NCBI RefSeq assembly: GCF_041146395.1
Contig: NC_090989.1
Span: forward strand, 252,392,843 to 252,456,842
Length of the DNA: 64,000 nucleotides
Direction: 5' to 3'
Source of the DNA: Eulemur rufifrons
Taxonomy: Eukaryota; Chordata; Mammalia; Primates; Lemuridae
Under the pieces are notes generated by a model. It ran no database searches. It was not told the origin of the DNA and was given only the letters and a program-made list of their open reading frames with translations. The position numbers and the translations under genes were made by a program. Shown in pieces: positions 54,987 through 64,000 of this stretch (its first letter is position 1; every line of letters begins with the position of its first letter).

Positions 54987-57900
54987 CTAGTTCTTCTGGC
55001 TGCTGTGGAGAAAAGTCAGTCAGTCCAGGCACTGGCATGAGCGCTCTATTCAGACAAGATCACCCATGGGATTGGGGGCAGGGGTCCCAGACAGATGTAG
55101 GACATGAGATAGGATCAGAACTACTTGTGGGCCTCATCACAGTACTGTTCCTGAGGGAAGGCTAAACTTACTTGATAGCCAAAGTCAGACTGTCGTACCA
55201 GCATGACAACTCCTCTTGGTCTGTGGACATGAGCAGTAGCTTCTCATAAGGGAAGGACAGCTAAGAAGAGACCACCTCTTAGTGCATGGCTCAGAGAGGT
55301 CCAGGCAAAAGCTGAAACCCTTGCTGTTTCCATGGAGGTAATTCAGGGAGGAGATGAGAACTAAACATCATGCCCAAGCCCAAGCCCCAGTCCAAGCCCC
55401 AGCAGTCCTCTCTCAACGTAGATGGTTCTGTTCTTACAAAAAGGGACCCAGGCCAAGGAGATAAGCTGGTCCAAAAGTGTTTAAGAGATATTTTGGGCCT
55501 AGGGTTCCCACCCATTACTTACACTGAGCAGTCCACCACAAGGGCCTCCTGAGTGGCCAAATACCCTTTGGAGTTGACATTGGGCCATGGGGTAGAGGGC
55601 CCTGCAGGAAAATGTGCCACTCTGCAGCAGGTGCAATGGAGGTCGAGGCTTCGCCATGAGGAGCACATCAGAGAAGAGGAAGAACATGCGTGGCCGAGGC
55701 TCCCCATGGGGAGGCACGACCAGCAGCCAGCCCTGGCGTAGGAACCAGCGCCCTGGGGGATAGGAGAGCTATTATTCTGGTGCAGCTCCAGGACCCATGG
55801 GATAGAAGGAAAGGGAGGGTGAGAAAATAGGGGGTATGTGCTGGCTCTATAGAGGAAGAGGGGCAAGAGAGGGGCAGTTGAGGATTGGGGGGCATGTACG
55901 CAGACTACCTGAGGTAAGCCCCTTTGCTTGGCGTCCACTGAGCAGAGCCTGGACACGCCGGAGGTGCTGGTCATTCTTCTGTTTCTGACCAATGCTGTGG
56001 ACTCTCTGGGCAGTCTCACTTACCAGCCGGGCAGCCCCTGAAATAACATCCCCCACCTCACTACCAACACAATTTTGACTTTGGGTGACTGGTGGTAGTG
56101 AAAGACAGGCTATTCTGGAGGAGACCAGGGTCAGAGTCTAACTTCTTGAAGAAAAGGCAGGGCAACAGGGACACTATATACATGTTGATGGAAGATAGGG
56201 ACATACCAGACATTGCTGGATGTCAGAATCAGAAAGGGATACAGGAGAGAAAGCCTCCTGCCTGAGCTGCAGAAGAGCAAAAACCTACGTGTGAGCTGTT
56301 TGTGGTCAGGGCTGTTGGGACCTGTGTTTTCAGCCAAAGCAACGACGAGATTCTCATACCTAGAATTGTGCAGTGGAACGTCTATTAGAGGAGGTAGAGC
56401 TGGCAAATTCCCCCATCTGATACAAAGATCACCCCCTATACAGTTGCTTCAGTTGCAAGGCCAAGAAAGATCTGCTTCTGGACATTGTATCCCCCTCTTT
56501 CATCTGGGACTCAGAGCTTGGGCTCACACCACATGGCCCTCTTGCACTCCACACTTAAGAATCAATAGCAGACTGACCATAGTTTGGGAGGCTGGCTGGG
56601 AAGGTGAAAGTCAGTCAACCCAAGGAGGATGCCACAGACAACCTGACTGTATTCTCTTAACTCAGGCTTAACCCAGAGACAGAAATTCTAAGCTTGGACA
56701 GCCCCTTATCTCAACAAACTTTTCCAGATACTCTGAGTCCCTAGTACAGGCCCCTCACTTCAACGTAGAGTTCCACAGTCCCAGCTGAGAGCCTGAGGCT
56801 ACAGACCCTGGGTACTCTAGTGGGTTCACATTTACTCTTGCAAAAGATTTTTTGAAGCAGTTTGGCTCAAGGGAGAGGCAGGGGATTGGGATAGACCCCA
56901 AGGCATTCCACAAAGCTGAGGGCAGCATTCATACAGTCGAAGAGAGGTTGGTTTGAATCAAAGTGAGTTCACTCACTGCTGGAGCCGCTGAAGAGGCAGA
57001 GAGAGCAGGTCCTGGAGCTGAAGGCCCCCAAACTCGGGGCGGCCTTCCTGAAGCCGAACGAACCTCCGGAAACATTTGTTTTTCTTTAGCTGCTCCTGGT
57101 GGGGGAAAGGGTTGGCAGCAGGGAGACAAGTCACTCCTTTTATTGCATTCATCTGTGTACACATTCCCAGCCTTCAGTAACCTGTGTGCTCCTGAGAAAC
57201 CCTGTCTCCCTACAGGGAACTTAGCACAAAGCTGGGCACCCAGGGGGCTCTGTAAGTGCACGAAATCTATTAATGAAGTTTGGGTCTTCAGATGAAGAGG
57301 AAATGTAAGGGTCAAGAGAGGAAGAGGGGACAGATTTGAGGTCATCTCCAGGTTACCTTCAGGATGGTCTGGGACCTCTCTGTGTTGGCAGCAAATTGGG
57401 TGTAGAGCTCCAGGTGGCGGCAGAAGCCTTCCAGCCCTTGACCCCAGTATCCTCCCTCCAGGTAGGGAAGCAGCTCTCTGTGGGGCAAGGGCAGTAAAGG
57501 GGCAGCCCAAGAACTGCTCAAGCACCACCTCATTTAATCCTCTTATGAGTCTAGCACTACCCGGGAAGTAGTAGTGCTATTACCCCATTTTACAGATGGA
57601 GAACCGCGGCAGGTTAAGGCAGGCCGCAGGTGAGGTAATTGGCAGGCCATGAATACGAACCTGAGTCTTTCTGACTGCAAGTTCTGTGCACTGCCAGAGG
57701 CCAGGGCGCACCCTCCTTCCCTCTCCCCGCGTCTATTCCACTCACTGGCTAGCGCCGTAGATGAGCTCCCAGGACCCGAATAGGGCCTGGCGCTCTGGTG
57801 GTCGCAGGGTCCCCTTGGCTTTCAGGATCCCCAAGAAGTACTGCGGAAGGAGAGAATATTGGTATCTTACCCTGGAGGAGGCTAACGCCAGGGCGCGGCC

Positions 57901-58166
57901 AGAAAATGTAGAAGTCGGCTCGAGCTCCCTAAATACAGGGTGAAAGCCCAAGACCACCATACTAGGGGTCACCAACCTCGCAGAAACCCTCCCACACCTT
58001 GGGGTCCCCGCCCAATCCAGGCCCCCACCGTGGCCACCAGCCCCAGCTGTTCCTGGTAGCGCCGCTCAGTCTCCAGCAGCTCCCGGGCGGTGCAGGCGCG
58101 TTTCCGCTCCCAGCGGGCTCGCTGCTCTTGCACTGGGCACCGTGCGCGGGGTCCCGGGCTCTCCAT
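54987..58166 (-). CDS. ARHGEF39: ARHGEF39, Rho guanine nucleotide exchange factor 39
   Basis: Nine coding exons on the minus strand: 58166-58029, 57840-57746, 57477-57357, 57095-56977, 56359-56289, 56037-55909, 55752-55523, 55260-55172 and 55002-54987 (TAG). They join in phase to exactly 335 aa, the human length as I recall. The product activates Rho GTPases by nucleotide exchange. The DH domain covers about residues 22-200: TARELLETERRYQEQLGLV, the middle LQDLLSLPLQRLQQYENLV (the conserved DH helix) and HLRRVQALLSG. The PH domain follows at about 225-330 (RQGWLLVVPPHGEPRPRMFFLFSD). The last exon is only 16 coding bases (SQKN stop). TTG replaces the human Trp codon in the last PH helix (SLTLAI rather than SLTWAI). 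It is tail to tail with CCDC107. Confidence 0.96.
57525..57690 (+). repeat. MIR/L2-like fragment in ARHGEF39 intron 2
   Basis: CTCATTTAATCCTCTTATGAGTC, CCATTTTACAGATGGAGAACCG and CAGGTTAAGGCAGGCC follow the MIR 3' pattern. Confidence 0.7.
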
Positions 58167-58390
58167 GCCGAGCTGAGGGATCTACACTTCCGGCCGCAGC
58201 CCGCCGGAGATTCAAATTCCAACCGCTGCGGGACCGCAGTACGGAGCATGCGCGGCGGCCGGCCGGACGCCGCCGGGTTTCCTCGGCCTCCGCCCCGCCC
58301 CGCCGCAAGGGCGGCGCTGTAGGTGCGCGGGGCTGGCCGGGGCCGGGCCGGGGCCGGGCCGGGGCTGGCGGCTGTGCGGCCCTCTTCTGG
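58020..58390 (-). promoter_or_regulatory. ARHGEF39: ARHGEF39 CpG-island promoter with G-rich tandem
   Basis: CpG-rich block covering exon 1 and upstream DNA. GGCCGGGCCGGGG-type tandem units occur at about 58337-58366. No TATA box is evident. Confidence 0.7.
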
Positions 58391-58939
58391 GTGGCACTAA
58401 GTTGGGGAAGCAGCCTGAACTTTGAGTGAGGAGACTTGGGGATGCAGATGTTAGCTGGGCCTCAGTGTCCAATCTGCAGGATTGGGAAGGGGGCGATAAT
58501 TACGGAATGCATTCTGTCCTGGGCCCATGCCAGACGCCAGCGGGGGTCAGTCGTTCCCAATGCTTTCACTACTACTAGGACCCCTCACGGGTCACACGGT
58601 TTGAAATATTTTGGCCCCTGGACAAAAGTTTATAGGTTTTAAGTTACTCATTTTCACGTTTCATACAGATCCAAAACCTGACAGCCAATTAGCTTCTGTT
58701 CAGCAGGTGTCAATAACTAACGAAGTGATTTGGAATTGTGATTCTGGCCAAAGGCAAAAGCTTGGAGTTGATTAGTCTGTGCTGTCTAGCCAAAAATAAA
58801 ACGTAGCATATTTTCCATACTTAGGCCTTTTGAAAAATTGGCAGTAGTCCTAGAGGGTACATTGGCAGTGCCATTTTGTTAGGATGTATTAGAAATCTTG
58901 AAATGTGCTTACATTTTTGCCCTAGCAATTCCACGTCTA

Positions 58940-59330
58940 GGAATGCATCCTAAAGAAATAGATATGTGAACAAAAACATGTGTATCAGGATGTCTGGTGC
59001 AATGTTGTTTGTAACAACAGAAAACTAGAAACCACCTAAATTTCCAGTGGTAGAGAATTGGTTAGGAAAAGTATGGTACAGTCATTTGAAGGAATAATAC
59101 GAAAGCATTAAGAACGATGTTATAGAAAAGCTATCAATATGGGAAAACGCACATAGGAAGTATGTTGCTGAGAGAAAAAAAGGAGGCTATAAAGCTGTTT
59201 GTACAATAATATACACTTGATATAAAATATATATAAAAGGTTGGAAGACTAAACAAAAGTTAATTGTGGTTTTTATCTCTGGGTGAGGGGATGGAAGATA
59301 ATTCATTCAACAAATATGTGTTAAATAATC
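58940..59330 (+). repeat. L1 3' end (old)
   Basis: AGCAATTCCACGTCTAGGAATG, GCAATGTTGTTTGTAACAACAG, AAACCACCTAAATTTCCAGTGG, ATACGAAAGCATTAAGAACG and the GTTTTTATCTCTGGGTGAGGGG phrase are in L1 order. Confidence 0.75.
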
Positions 59331-59474
59331 TGTGCCAGGCACTGGGTCACTGAGGTTAAAGCAATGATTGGGACAAACAGGGTGATTTCTTAAGTTCTCT
59401 CATACTTTTCCTATTTCCCAAGTTTTCTTCATTGAGCATGCATACTTTGTAATTAGACAAAAAAAGTTATTAAA

Positions 59475-59790
59475 AAATGATATGCTATCCAAAGCAATCT
59501 ACAGATTCAATGCAATTCCTATCAAAATACCAATGACATTCTTCACAGAAATAGAAAAAAATCCTAAAATTTGTATGGAACCACAAAAGACCCTGAATAG
59601 CTAAAGGAATCCTTAGCAAAAAGAACAAAGTGGGGGGCATCACACATCACACTACCAGACTTCAAAATATACTACAAGGCTGTAGTAAGCGAAACAGCAT
59701 GGTATTGGCATAAAAATAGACACATAGACTAATAGGACAGAATAGAGAGCCCATAAATTAATCCACGTATATACGGCCTACAAATAACTG
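59475..59790 (+). repeat. L1 ORF2 fragment
   Basis: AAGCAATCTACAGATTCAATGC, CTATCAAAATACCAATGACATTC, CAGACTTCAAAATATACTACAAGG and CATGGTATTGGCATAAAAATAG are classic ORF2 phrases. This part of ORF2 would normally lie 5' of the piece at 58940, so the two are separate insertions or rearranged. Confidence 0.88.
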
Positions 59791-59879
59791 GAGAGGGATA
59801 AGGGCGGATGGCAGGAAGAGTCTCCAACACAGACTCATCCCTCCTCATCCTGTGCATCCCCTTCAGTTTTACTGTGCTG

Positions 59880-60345
59880 CTGAGAGTGGCCTAAATGAAG
59901 ACATGTCCCATAAAGACATGTCCATATCCATGTTCTGACCCCCAGGACCTGTAAATGTGATGTTATTTGGAAAAAGATGGTTGCACATATAATTATGTTA
60001 AGGATCTTGAGATGAGATCATCCTGGATTATCTCAGTATGCCCAAAATCCAATGACAAGTATCTCTATAAGAGGCACCCAGTGGAGATATAGGGACAAGA
60101 GGTCATGTGAGGTTGGAGGCAGACATTGGGGTTATGCAGACACAAGCCAAGGAATGGCTGGAGCCACCAGAAGATAGCAGAGACAAGGAAGGATTCTTCC
60201 CCAGAGTGTTCAGAGGGCAGATCCTCTGCCAAAGCCTTGACTTCAGACTTCTGGCCTCCAGGATGGTGAGAAAGTAAATTTCTGGTGTTTTAAGCCACGC
60301 AGTTTTGGTAATTTATTTGACACCCCTAGGAAACTAATACAGATA
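59880..60345 (+). repeat. MLT1-type (ERVL-MaLR) solitary LTR
   Basis: CCCCCAGGACCTGTAAATGTG, GTTATTTGGAAAAAGATGG, TTAAGGATCTTGAGATGAGATC, CAGACTTCTGGCCTCCAGGATGG and CCTAGGAAACTAATACAG are in MLT1 LTR order. No internal region with retroviral genes. Confidence 0.8.
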
Positions 60346-60359
60346 GTGAAATGGGCCAG

Positions 60360-62390
60360 AGCTACAGATCAGCCTCAAGGCCCCAAAGGGCTTTGGTCAG
60401 TCTTTGCTCCCAATCCCCAAAGACTACCCCACCAGTGAATAGCTCCCCCCTCTGCAACTTTGGGATAAGCAGAGACATGTTTTAGTAACATGGCCCCTGA
60501 GTGTTTGAAGACACAGACCCTAATGACCAAAGACTTGGTCTCTATAACAACTGCAGAGAGGTCCTGCACCAGGTGGCGGATGCCCCAGTCCGTCGGTCCT
60601 GAGTACACTGTGGGTCCTGAGTGCACTCTGTCTCAACCCCGGGAGACTCAGGAAACAAGAACTCCGGGAGCTCAAACCTGTTTGAGGGGTTGGCAGACTC
60701 CCAGCTGTGAAGGCATGATCCAGGGTCAGAGTCCACATTCTCCACCCAGATGAGAAACATGGTCACACAGAGACCTAAAGAGAGAACCAGAGCCACAGGG
60801 AATCGCATTTGGAAAATCAGTGAGCTGTAATAGAGAGCCACACCTACAGGCAGATCCGTGCTCTGAAATACTGAAAGAAAGCCCCAGGGACGTGGGGACA
60901 GAGAGAGTGCTGCAGACACATGTACAAAGAATTGCTGATGGATATAAAATAGAAAAAGAAAAAGAAAAAGACAACTATTCAGAACATTTGGAAAGAGAAA
61001 AAATGAACTAAAGCTCAGATTGGTAGTAGAGAAACACGTCCAGCCATAGAGCCTCCAAACTCTAGTTAGCATGGCGCTCTGTCTCTGCCCCCATGACCTC
61101 TTCCACCTCAATTAGATTGGTCATTACCACCTCCTGTCTTGTACAGGTCCATTCATTTCAGATATCACCATGTACTTTCCATGTGTCAGGGTCCAAGGAG
61201 GGTGCTAATGACATAGATAACCAAGACAACCATCCAGAGTGCACACTGGATCACAAGTTGGCTCTTAATTTGGCTCCAGAAATGGCAACCTAGAATCTTA
61301 GGCTGACTTACTCCTAAGATAACTGCTTGGAGGTCAGCTGTTAATCAGCAGTACAAGTTGTGGTGTACAATATGGTGTTACTCTGATAAAACAGATAATT
61401 TGGGCTTCCATAAAAATGTGATCTTATGCTTCTGGGATAGTTGTGGTTTGACATGCACAGGTCATTGACAAAGAGCTCCTCGAGGGCAAGGAAGACATCT
61501 TAGTCAATTTGTATTTCTCAAGCACCTGGCAAGGTCATCTGCAGAGAGAAAATGCTTAATAATGGCTGTTGAATAAAAGACTGACTCAGTCAAATACTGA
61601 ACCCTGCCCTTATGGAGCTCAAGGCTATTAAAGCAGATAAAATGTCATAAATCACCCTCATGTGAGTTAGATGGTGGACAGGGTTATTATTGAGGGCAGG
61701 CAAAGAACTGTGGTGGCTCAAAGGCCCCAGAGATCTTTTCTGGACTGGTAGTGGAAGGTTGGTTAAGGAAGGATTCCTGGAGGAGGTGGCCTTTGAGCTG
61801 AGTCTTGAAGAATAGAAGGGATTTAGACAGGGGAGACAGTAAAACTATTTAACACAGTAGTGGGTGCACAAGCACAGACCCATCAGAGTTGAAACTGGCT
61901 GAGGCACTCAAGTGGGGTCCTGGGGCCCCTGCTGTGCCAGGCATTACTCCCTTAGATAAGGGATCATGAGGTCTGGAGGGCTCCTAGGGAGGGGGTGGGA
62001 TGGCAAGGGCACCCTGGAGCTAGGGGCTGTGGCTATACGCCAACAGGATTACAAATATTTCAAAATGTTTGATTAACCTACACATGCTGGTGCGTGCCCG
62101 CTGAATATCAGCCCTTGATATGGACCTGAAATGGCCTTATTCTCTGTGGTTCATTGAAGCCGTAGGGGCTTTGCTAGCATGTGAGCTACAGAGCAGTAGG
62201 AGCTGTTCTCTGTTCATCGTTGCATCCGTATGTAGGGCCTAGAACAGTACCTGGAGGATTAGAGGAAGCTCAATAAATGTTCATTGAATAGGCAGACTGG
62301 GAACCCCAAGCCCATTCTTGGGGTCCTCACACTCTTCTACCCTGTCTCCTTGCACCCAGCCTCCCCCTGCAACCCATGTTCCACCCAGGC
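60360..62390. other. ARHGEF39-CA9 gap, no named gene
   Basis: Contains a 190-codon open frame on the minus strand (61111-60542) that I do not recognise. A GAAAAA-type repeat lies at about 60950-60970. The phrase TGAATAAAAGACTGACTCAG near 61570 suggests old L2/MIR pieces. I cannot support an exon. Confidence 0.4.
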
Positions 62391-62394
62391 CCTC

Positions 62395-62735
62395 AACATG
62401 CCCTAATGTGAGAATTGAATTCTGTTACTCTCCTGCTCAAAATATTTCATGCCTCCCCTTTGCCCAGAATACCATTCTCCCTGCTGGTTTTACCAATTGG
62501 TACTACTTCTTCTTCAAGGCCATGATCAAATTTTGCCTACTTCTGTATTGCCTTCTGAGACAGAATTAATCTCTCTCCTCTCAATATTATTTCATGATAA
62601 TGTCTGCCCTCACTCACTAAACTGTGAGCCCCTCAGGGCAGGGACTGTGTCTTATTCACTTTCCTACTCCTAGTCCATAGCCCAATGCCTGACATATGGT
62701 AGGTACTAAATAAATATTTGTGGAATGCAAGAGTA
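62395..62735 (+). repeat. L2 3' fragment
   Basis: CTCCTGCTCAAAATATTTCATGCC, AACTGTGAGCCCCTCAGGGCAGGGACTGTG and GGTAGGTACTAAATAAATATTTGTGGAATG are in L2 order up to its 3' end. Confidence 0.8.
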
Positions 62736-63453
62736 AATGGCATTCCATGGAGAAAGAACTGGATTAACAAAGGTGGTAAAAGGTTTGGCGACAAAATAGT
62801 TTAATTTGGCTGGAGCATGAGGGAGACTCATAGGAGATAAGATGGAAAGGTCTTTTGGATAAGGTTTAGAAGGGACTTGGAAGTCAGAAGGACAAGATGG
62901 GCATATTCTGGTAGGCAGTGGGCAGTGGGGAGCCAATGAAGGTTTTTGAACAGGGAGTATTATGATGAAAAATACATTTAGGTTAAATCCAGCAGAGTCC
63001 CTCTCAGACATATACTCAGTTTTTCATTCAAGCTCAAATTTGCCTCCCAGCTACCCAGCTACCTAACTCACCCTCAGGCTTCCCTAGTAGCTTGTCCTAC
63101 CCCTCTATCTGCTCCCTGGCTGGGCCAGGCATGTATACATGGGCTGCTTTCCCTCTCAGCTAGAGGATGCAGGGGCCCAGCCCCTCTGCCTCTCCCCTTC
63201 CCTGCCTGGGGCTGGGAAGCAGGCCAGGGTTAGCTGAGGCTGGCTGGCAAGCAAGCAGGCAGTGCCAGGGAGAACCTGTACAGTGCCAGGTGGTGCCTTG
63301 GGTTCCAAGCTGAGCCCATGACCCCGATAACCTTCTGCCTGCGCACACACCTTGCCCTCACTCCACCCCTATCCGGGCTTTGGTATGGGGGGGTGGCACA
63401 GAGCCAGACAGACCCGCGGGACTTTGGCTCCATCTCTACAAAAGGGCACTCTG

Positions 63454-63518
63454 TGAGTCAGCCTGCTCCCCTCCAGACTTGCTCCTCCCCCACCCAGCTC
63501 CTGTTTCCAATGCACGTA
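63454..63518 (+). promoter_or_regulatory. CA9: CA9 proximal promoter: AP-1 site, C-rich SP1-type box, HIF response element
   Basis: TGAGTCA (63454-63460) is a perfect AP-1 site, the CA9 protected region 2 site as I recall. CTCCTCCCCCACCC (63483-63496) is the SP1-type box of protected region 1. TGCACGTA (63511-63518) is the HIF-1 response element on the minus strand (TACGTGCA). Order and spacing match my memory of the human promoter, in which the element touches the start site. Confidence 0.85.
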
Positions 63519-63562
63519 CAGCCCGTCCACACCGTGTGCTGGGATACCCCGCAGTCAGCCAC

Positions 63563-63926
63563 ATGGCTTCCGTGTGCCCCAGCCCCTGGCTCCCTCTGCT
63601 GATTCCCGTCCCTGCTTCAGGCCTTACTGTACAATTGATGCTGTCACTGCTGCTCCTGGTGCCTGTGCATCCCCAGAGCATGGTCCAGATGCAAGGGGAT
63701 TCCCCCATGGGAGGAGGTTCATCTGGGGAAGATGACCCACTGGGCCAGGAGGATTTGTCCAGTGAAGAGGATCCCCTCGGAGAGGAGGATCCACTTGGAG
63801 AGGAGGATCCACCTGAAGTTAAGCTTGAACCAGAAGACGACTCCCCGAAGTTAGAGGATCTACCTACTGTTGAGGCTCCTGGAAATACTCAAGTCCCCCA
63901 GAATAATGCCCACAAAGACAAAAAAG
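63563..63926 (+). CDS. CA9: CA9 exon 1: carbonic anhydrase IX signal peptide and proteoglycan-like domain (3' partial)
   Basis: CA9 is a hypoxia-induced, membrane-bound zinc enzyme that hydrates CO2 outside the cell and helps tumour cells control pH. Only the first coding exon (121 codons plus one base) is here, ending AAAAAAG|GTAAGT at 63926. It encodes a signal peptide with the hydrophobic core LMLSLLLLVPV. The acidic proteoglycan-like region follows, with hexapeptide-like repeats GEDDPL, GQEDLS, SEEDPL, GEEDPL and GEEDPP, then KLEDLPTVEAPGN. It has fewer clean repeats than I recall in human. The zinc-binding catalytic domain, transmembrane segment and tail lie beyond the window. The ATG at 63563 gives the homologous start and sits about 45 bp after the HIF element. 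Confidence 0.96.
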
Positions 63927-64000
63927 GTAAGTGGCCATCTGCCTCCAAATCTAGGCTCCAGGAGGTTCATGCTTCCCTTCCCCATCCCCTCGTCCAGGCA

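Overview
This window is nuclear DNA of a placental mammal, and the repeats point to a strepsirrhine primate, most likely a lemur. It has spliced genes with GT-AG introns, primate Alu elements, L1, L2/MIR, a Tigger1 transposon and MLT1-type LTRs. Most full-length Alus carry the lemur-type linker between monomers (an AT-rich stretch of the form TATATGGACAGCTAAAAATATA). One young L1 3' end ends the way I remember lemur L1s ending. The species cannot be fixed from sequence alone.

The gene order matches human chromosome 9p13.3 as I remember it. From left to right: the 3' end of RUSC2 (+, 2-1021); FAM166B/CIMIP2B (-, 3533-1627), tail to tail with RUSC2; about 11 kb of repeats ending in a CpG-rich promoter; TESK1 (+, 14664-18599); CD72 (-, 26082-19477), tail to tail with TESK1; about 20 kb of repeats holding a Tigger1 transposon, a cluster of Alus, a nested MER/L1/retropseudogene stack and an orphan CpG island; SIT1 (-, 47475-46483); the RNA gene RMRP (-, 51601-51334), head to head with CCDC107 (+, 51941-54369); ARHGEF39 (-, 58166-54987), tail to tail with CCDC107; about 5 kb of repeats; and the first coding exon of CA9 (+, 63563-63926), whose remaining exons lie beyond the window.

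For every protein gene I joined the exons by hand and checked the reading phase across each junction. All stay open. Predicted lengths are FAM166B 283 aa, TESK1 628, CD72 364, SIT1 197, CCDC107 274 or 275, and ARHGEF39 335. They are close to the human lengths I recall. A miRNA precursor (MIR4667) ends exactly at a TESK1 splice acceptor.

The genes do not form one pathway. CD72 (B cells) and SIT1 (T cells) are both ITIM-bearing inhibitory membrane adaptors. TESK1 and ARHGEF39 both act on actin and Rho signalling. CA9 is a hypoxia-induced surface enzyme. RMRP is the RNA of RNase MRP.

I found no new multi-gene system. The observations most worth a second look are: an apparently partly spliced ITGAE retrocopy nested in an L1 that itself sits in an older repeat; a small mariner-type MITE with near-perfect ends and a TA target duplication; a degenerate 18-bp periodic array upstream of TESK1; an orphan CpG-island promoter with a ZNF143-type site; the MIR4667 mirtron with an altered seed; and a 12-bp duplication at a FAM166B splice donor.
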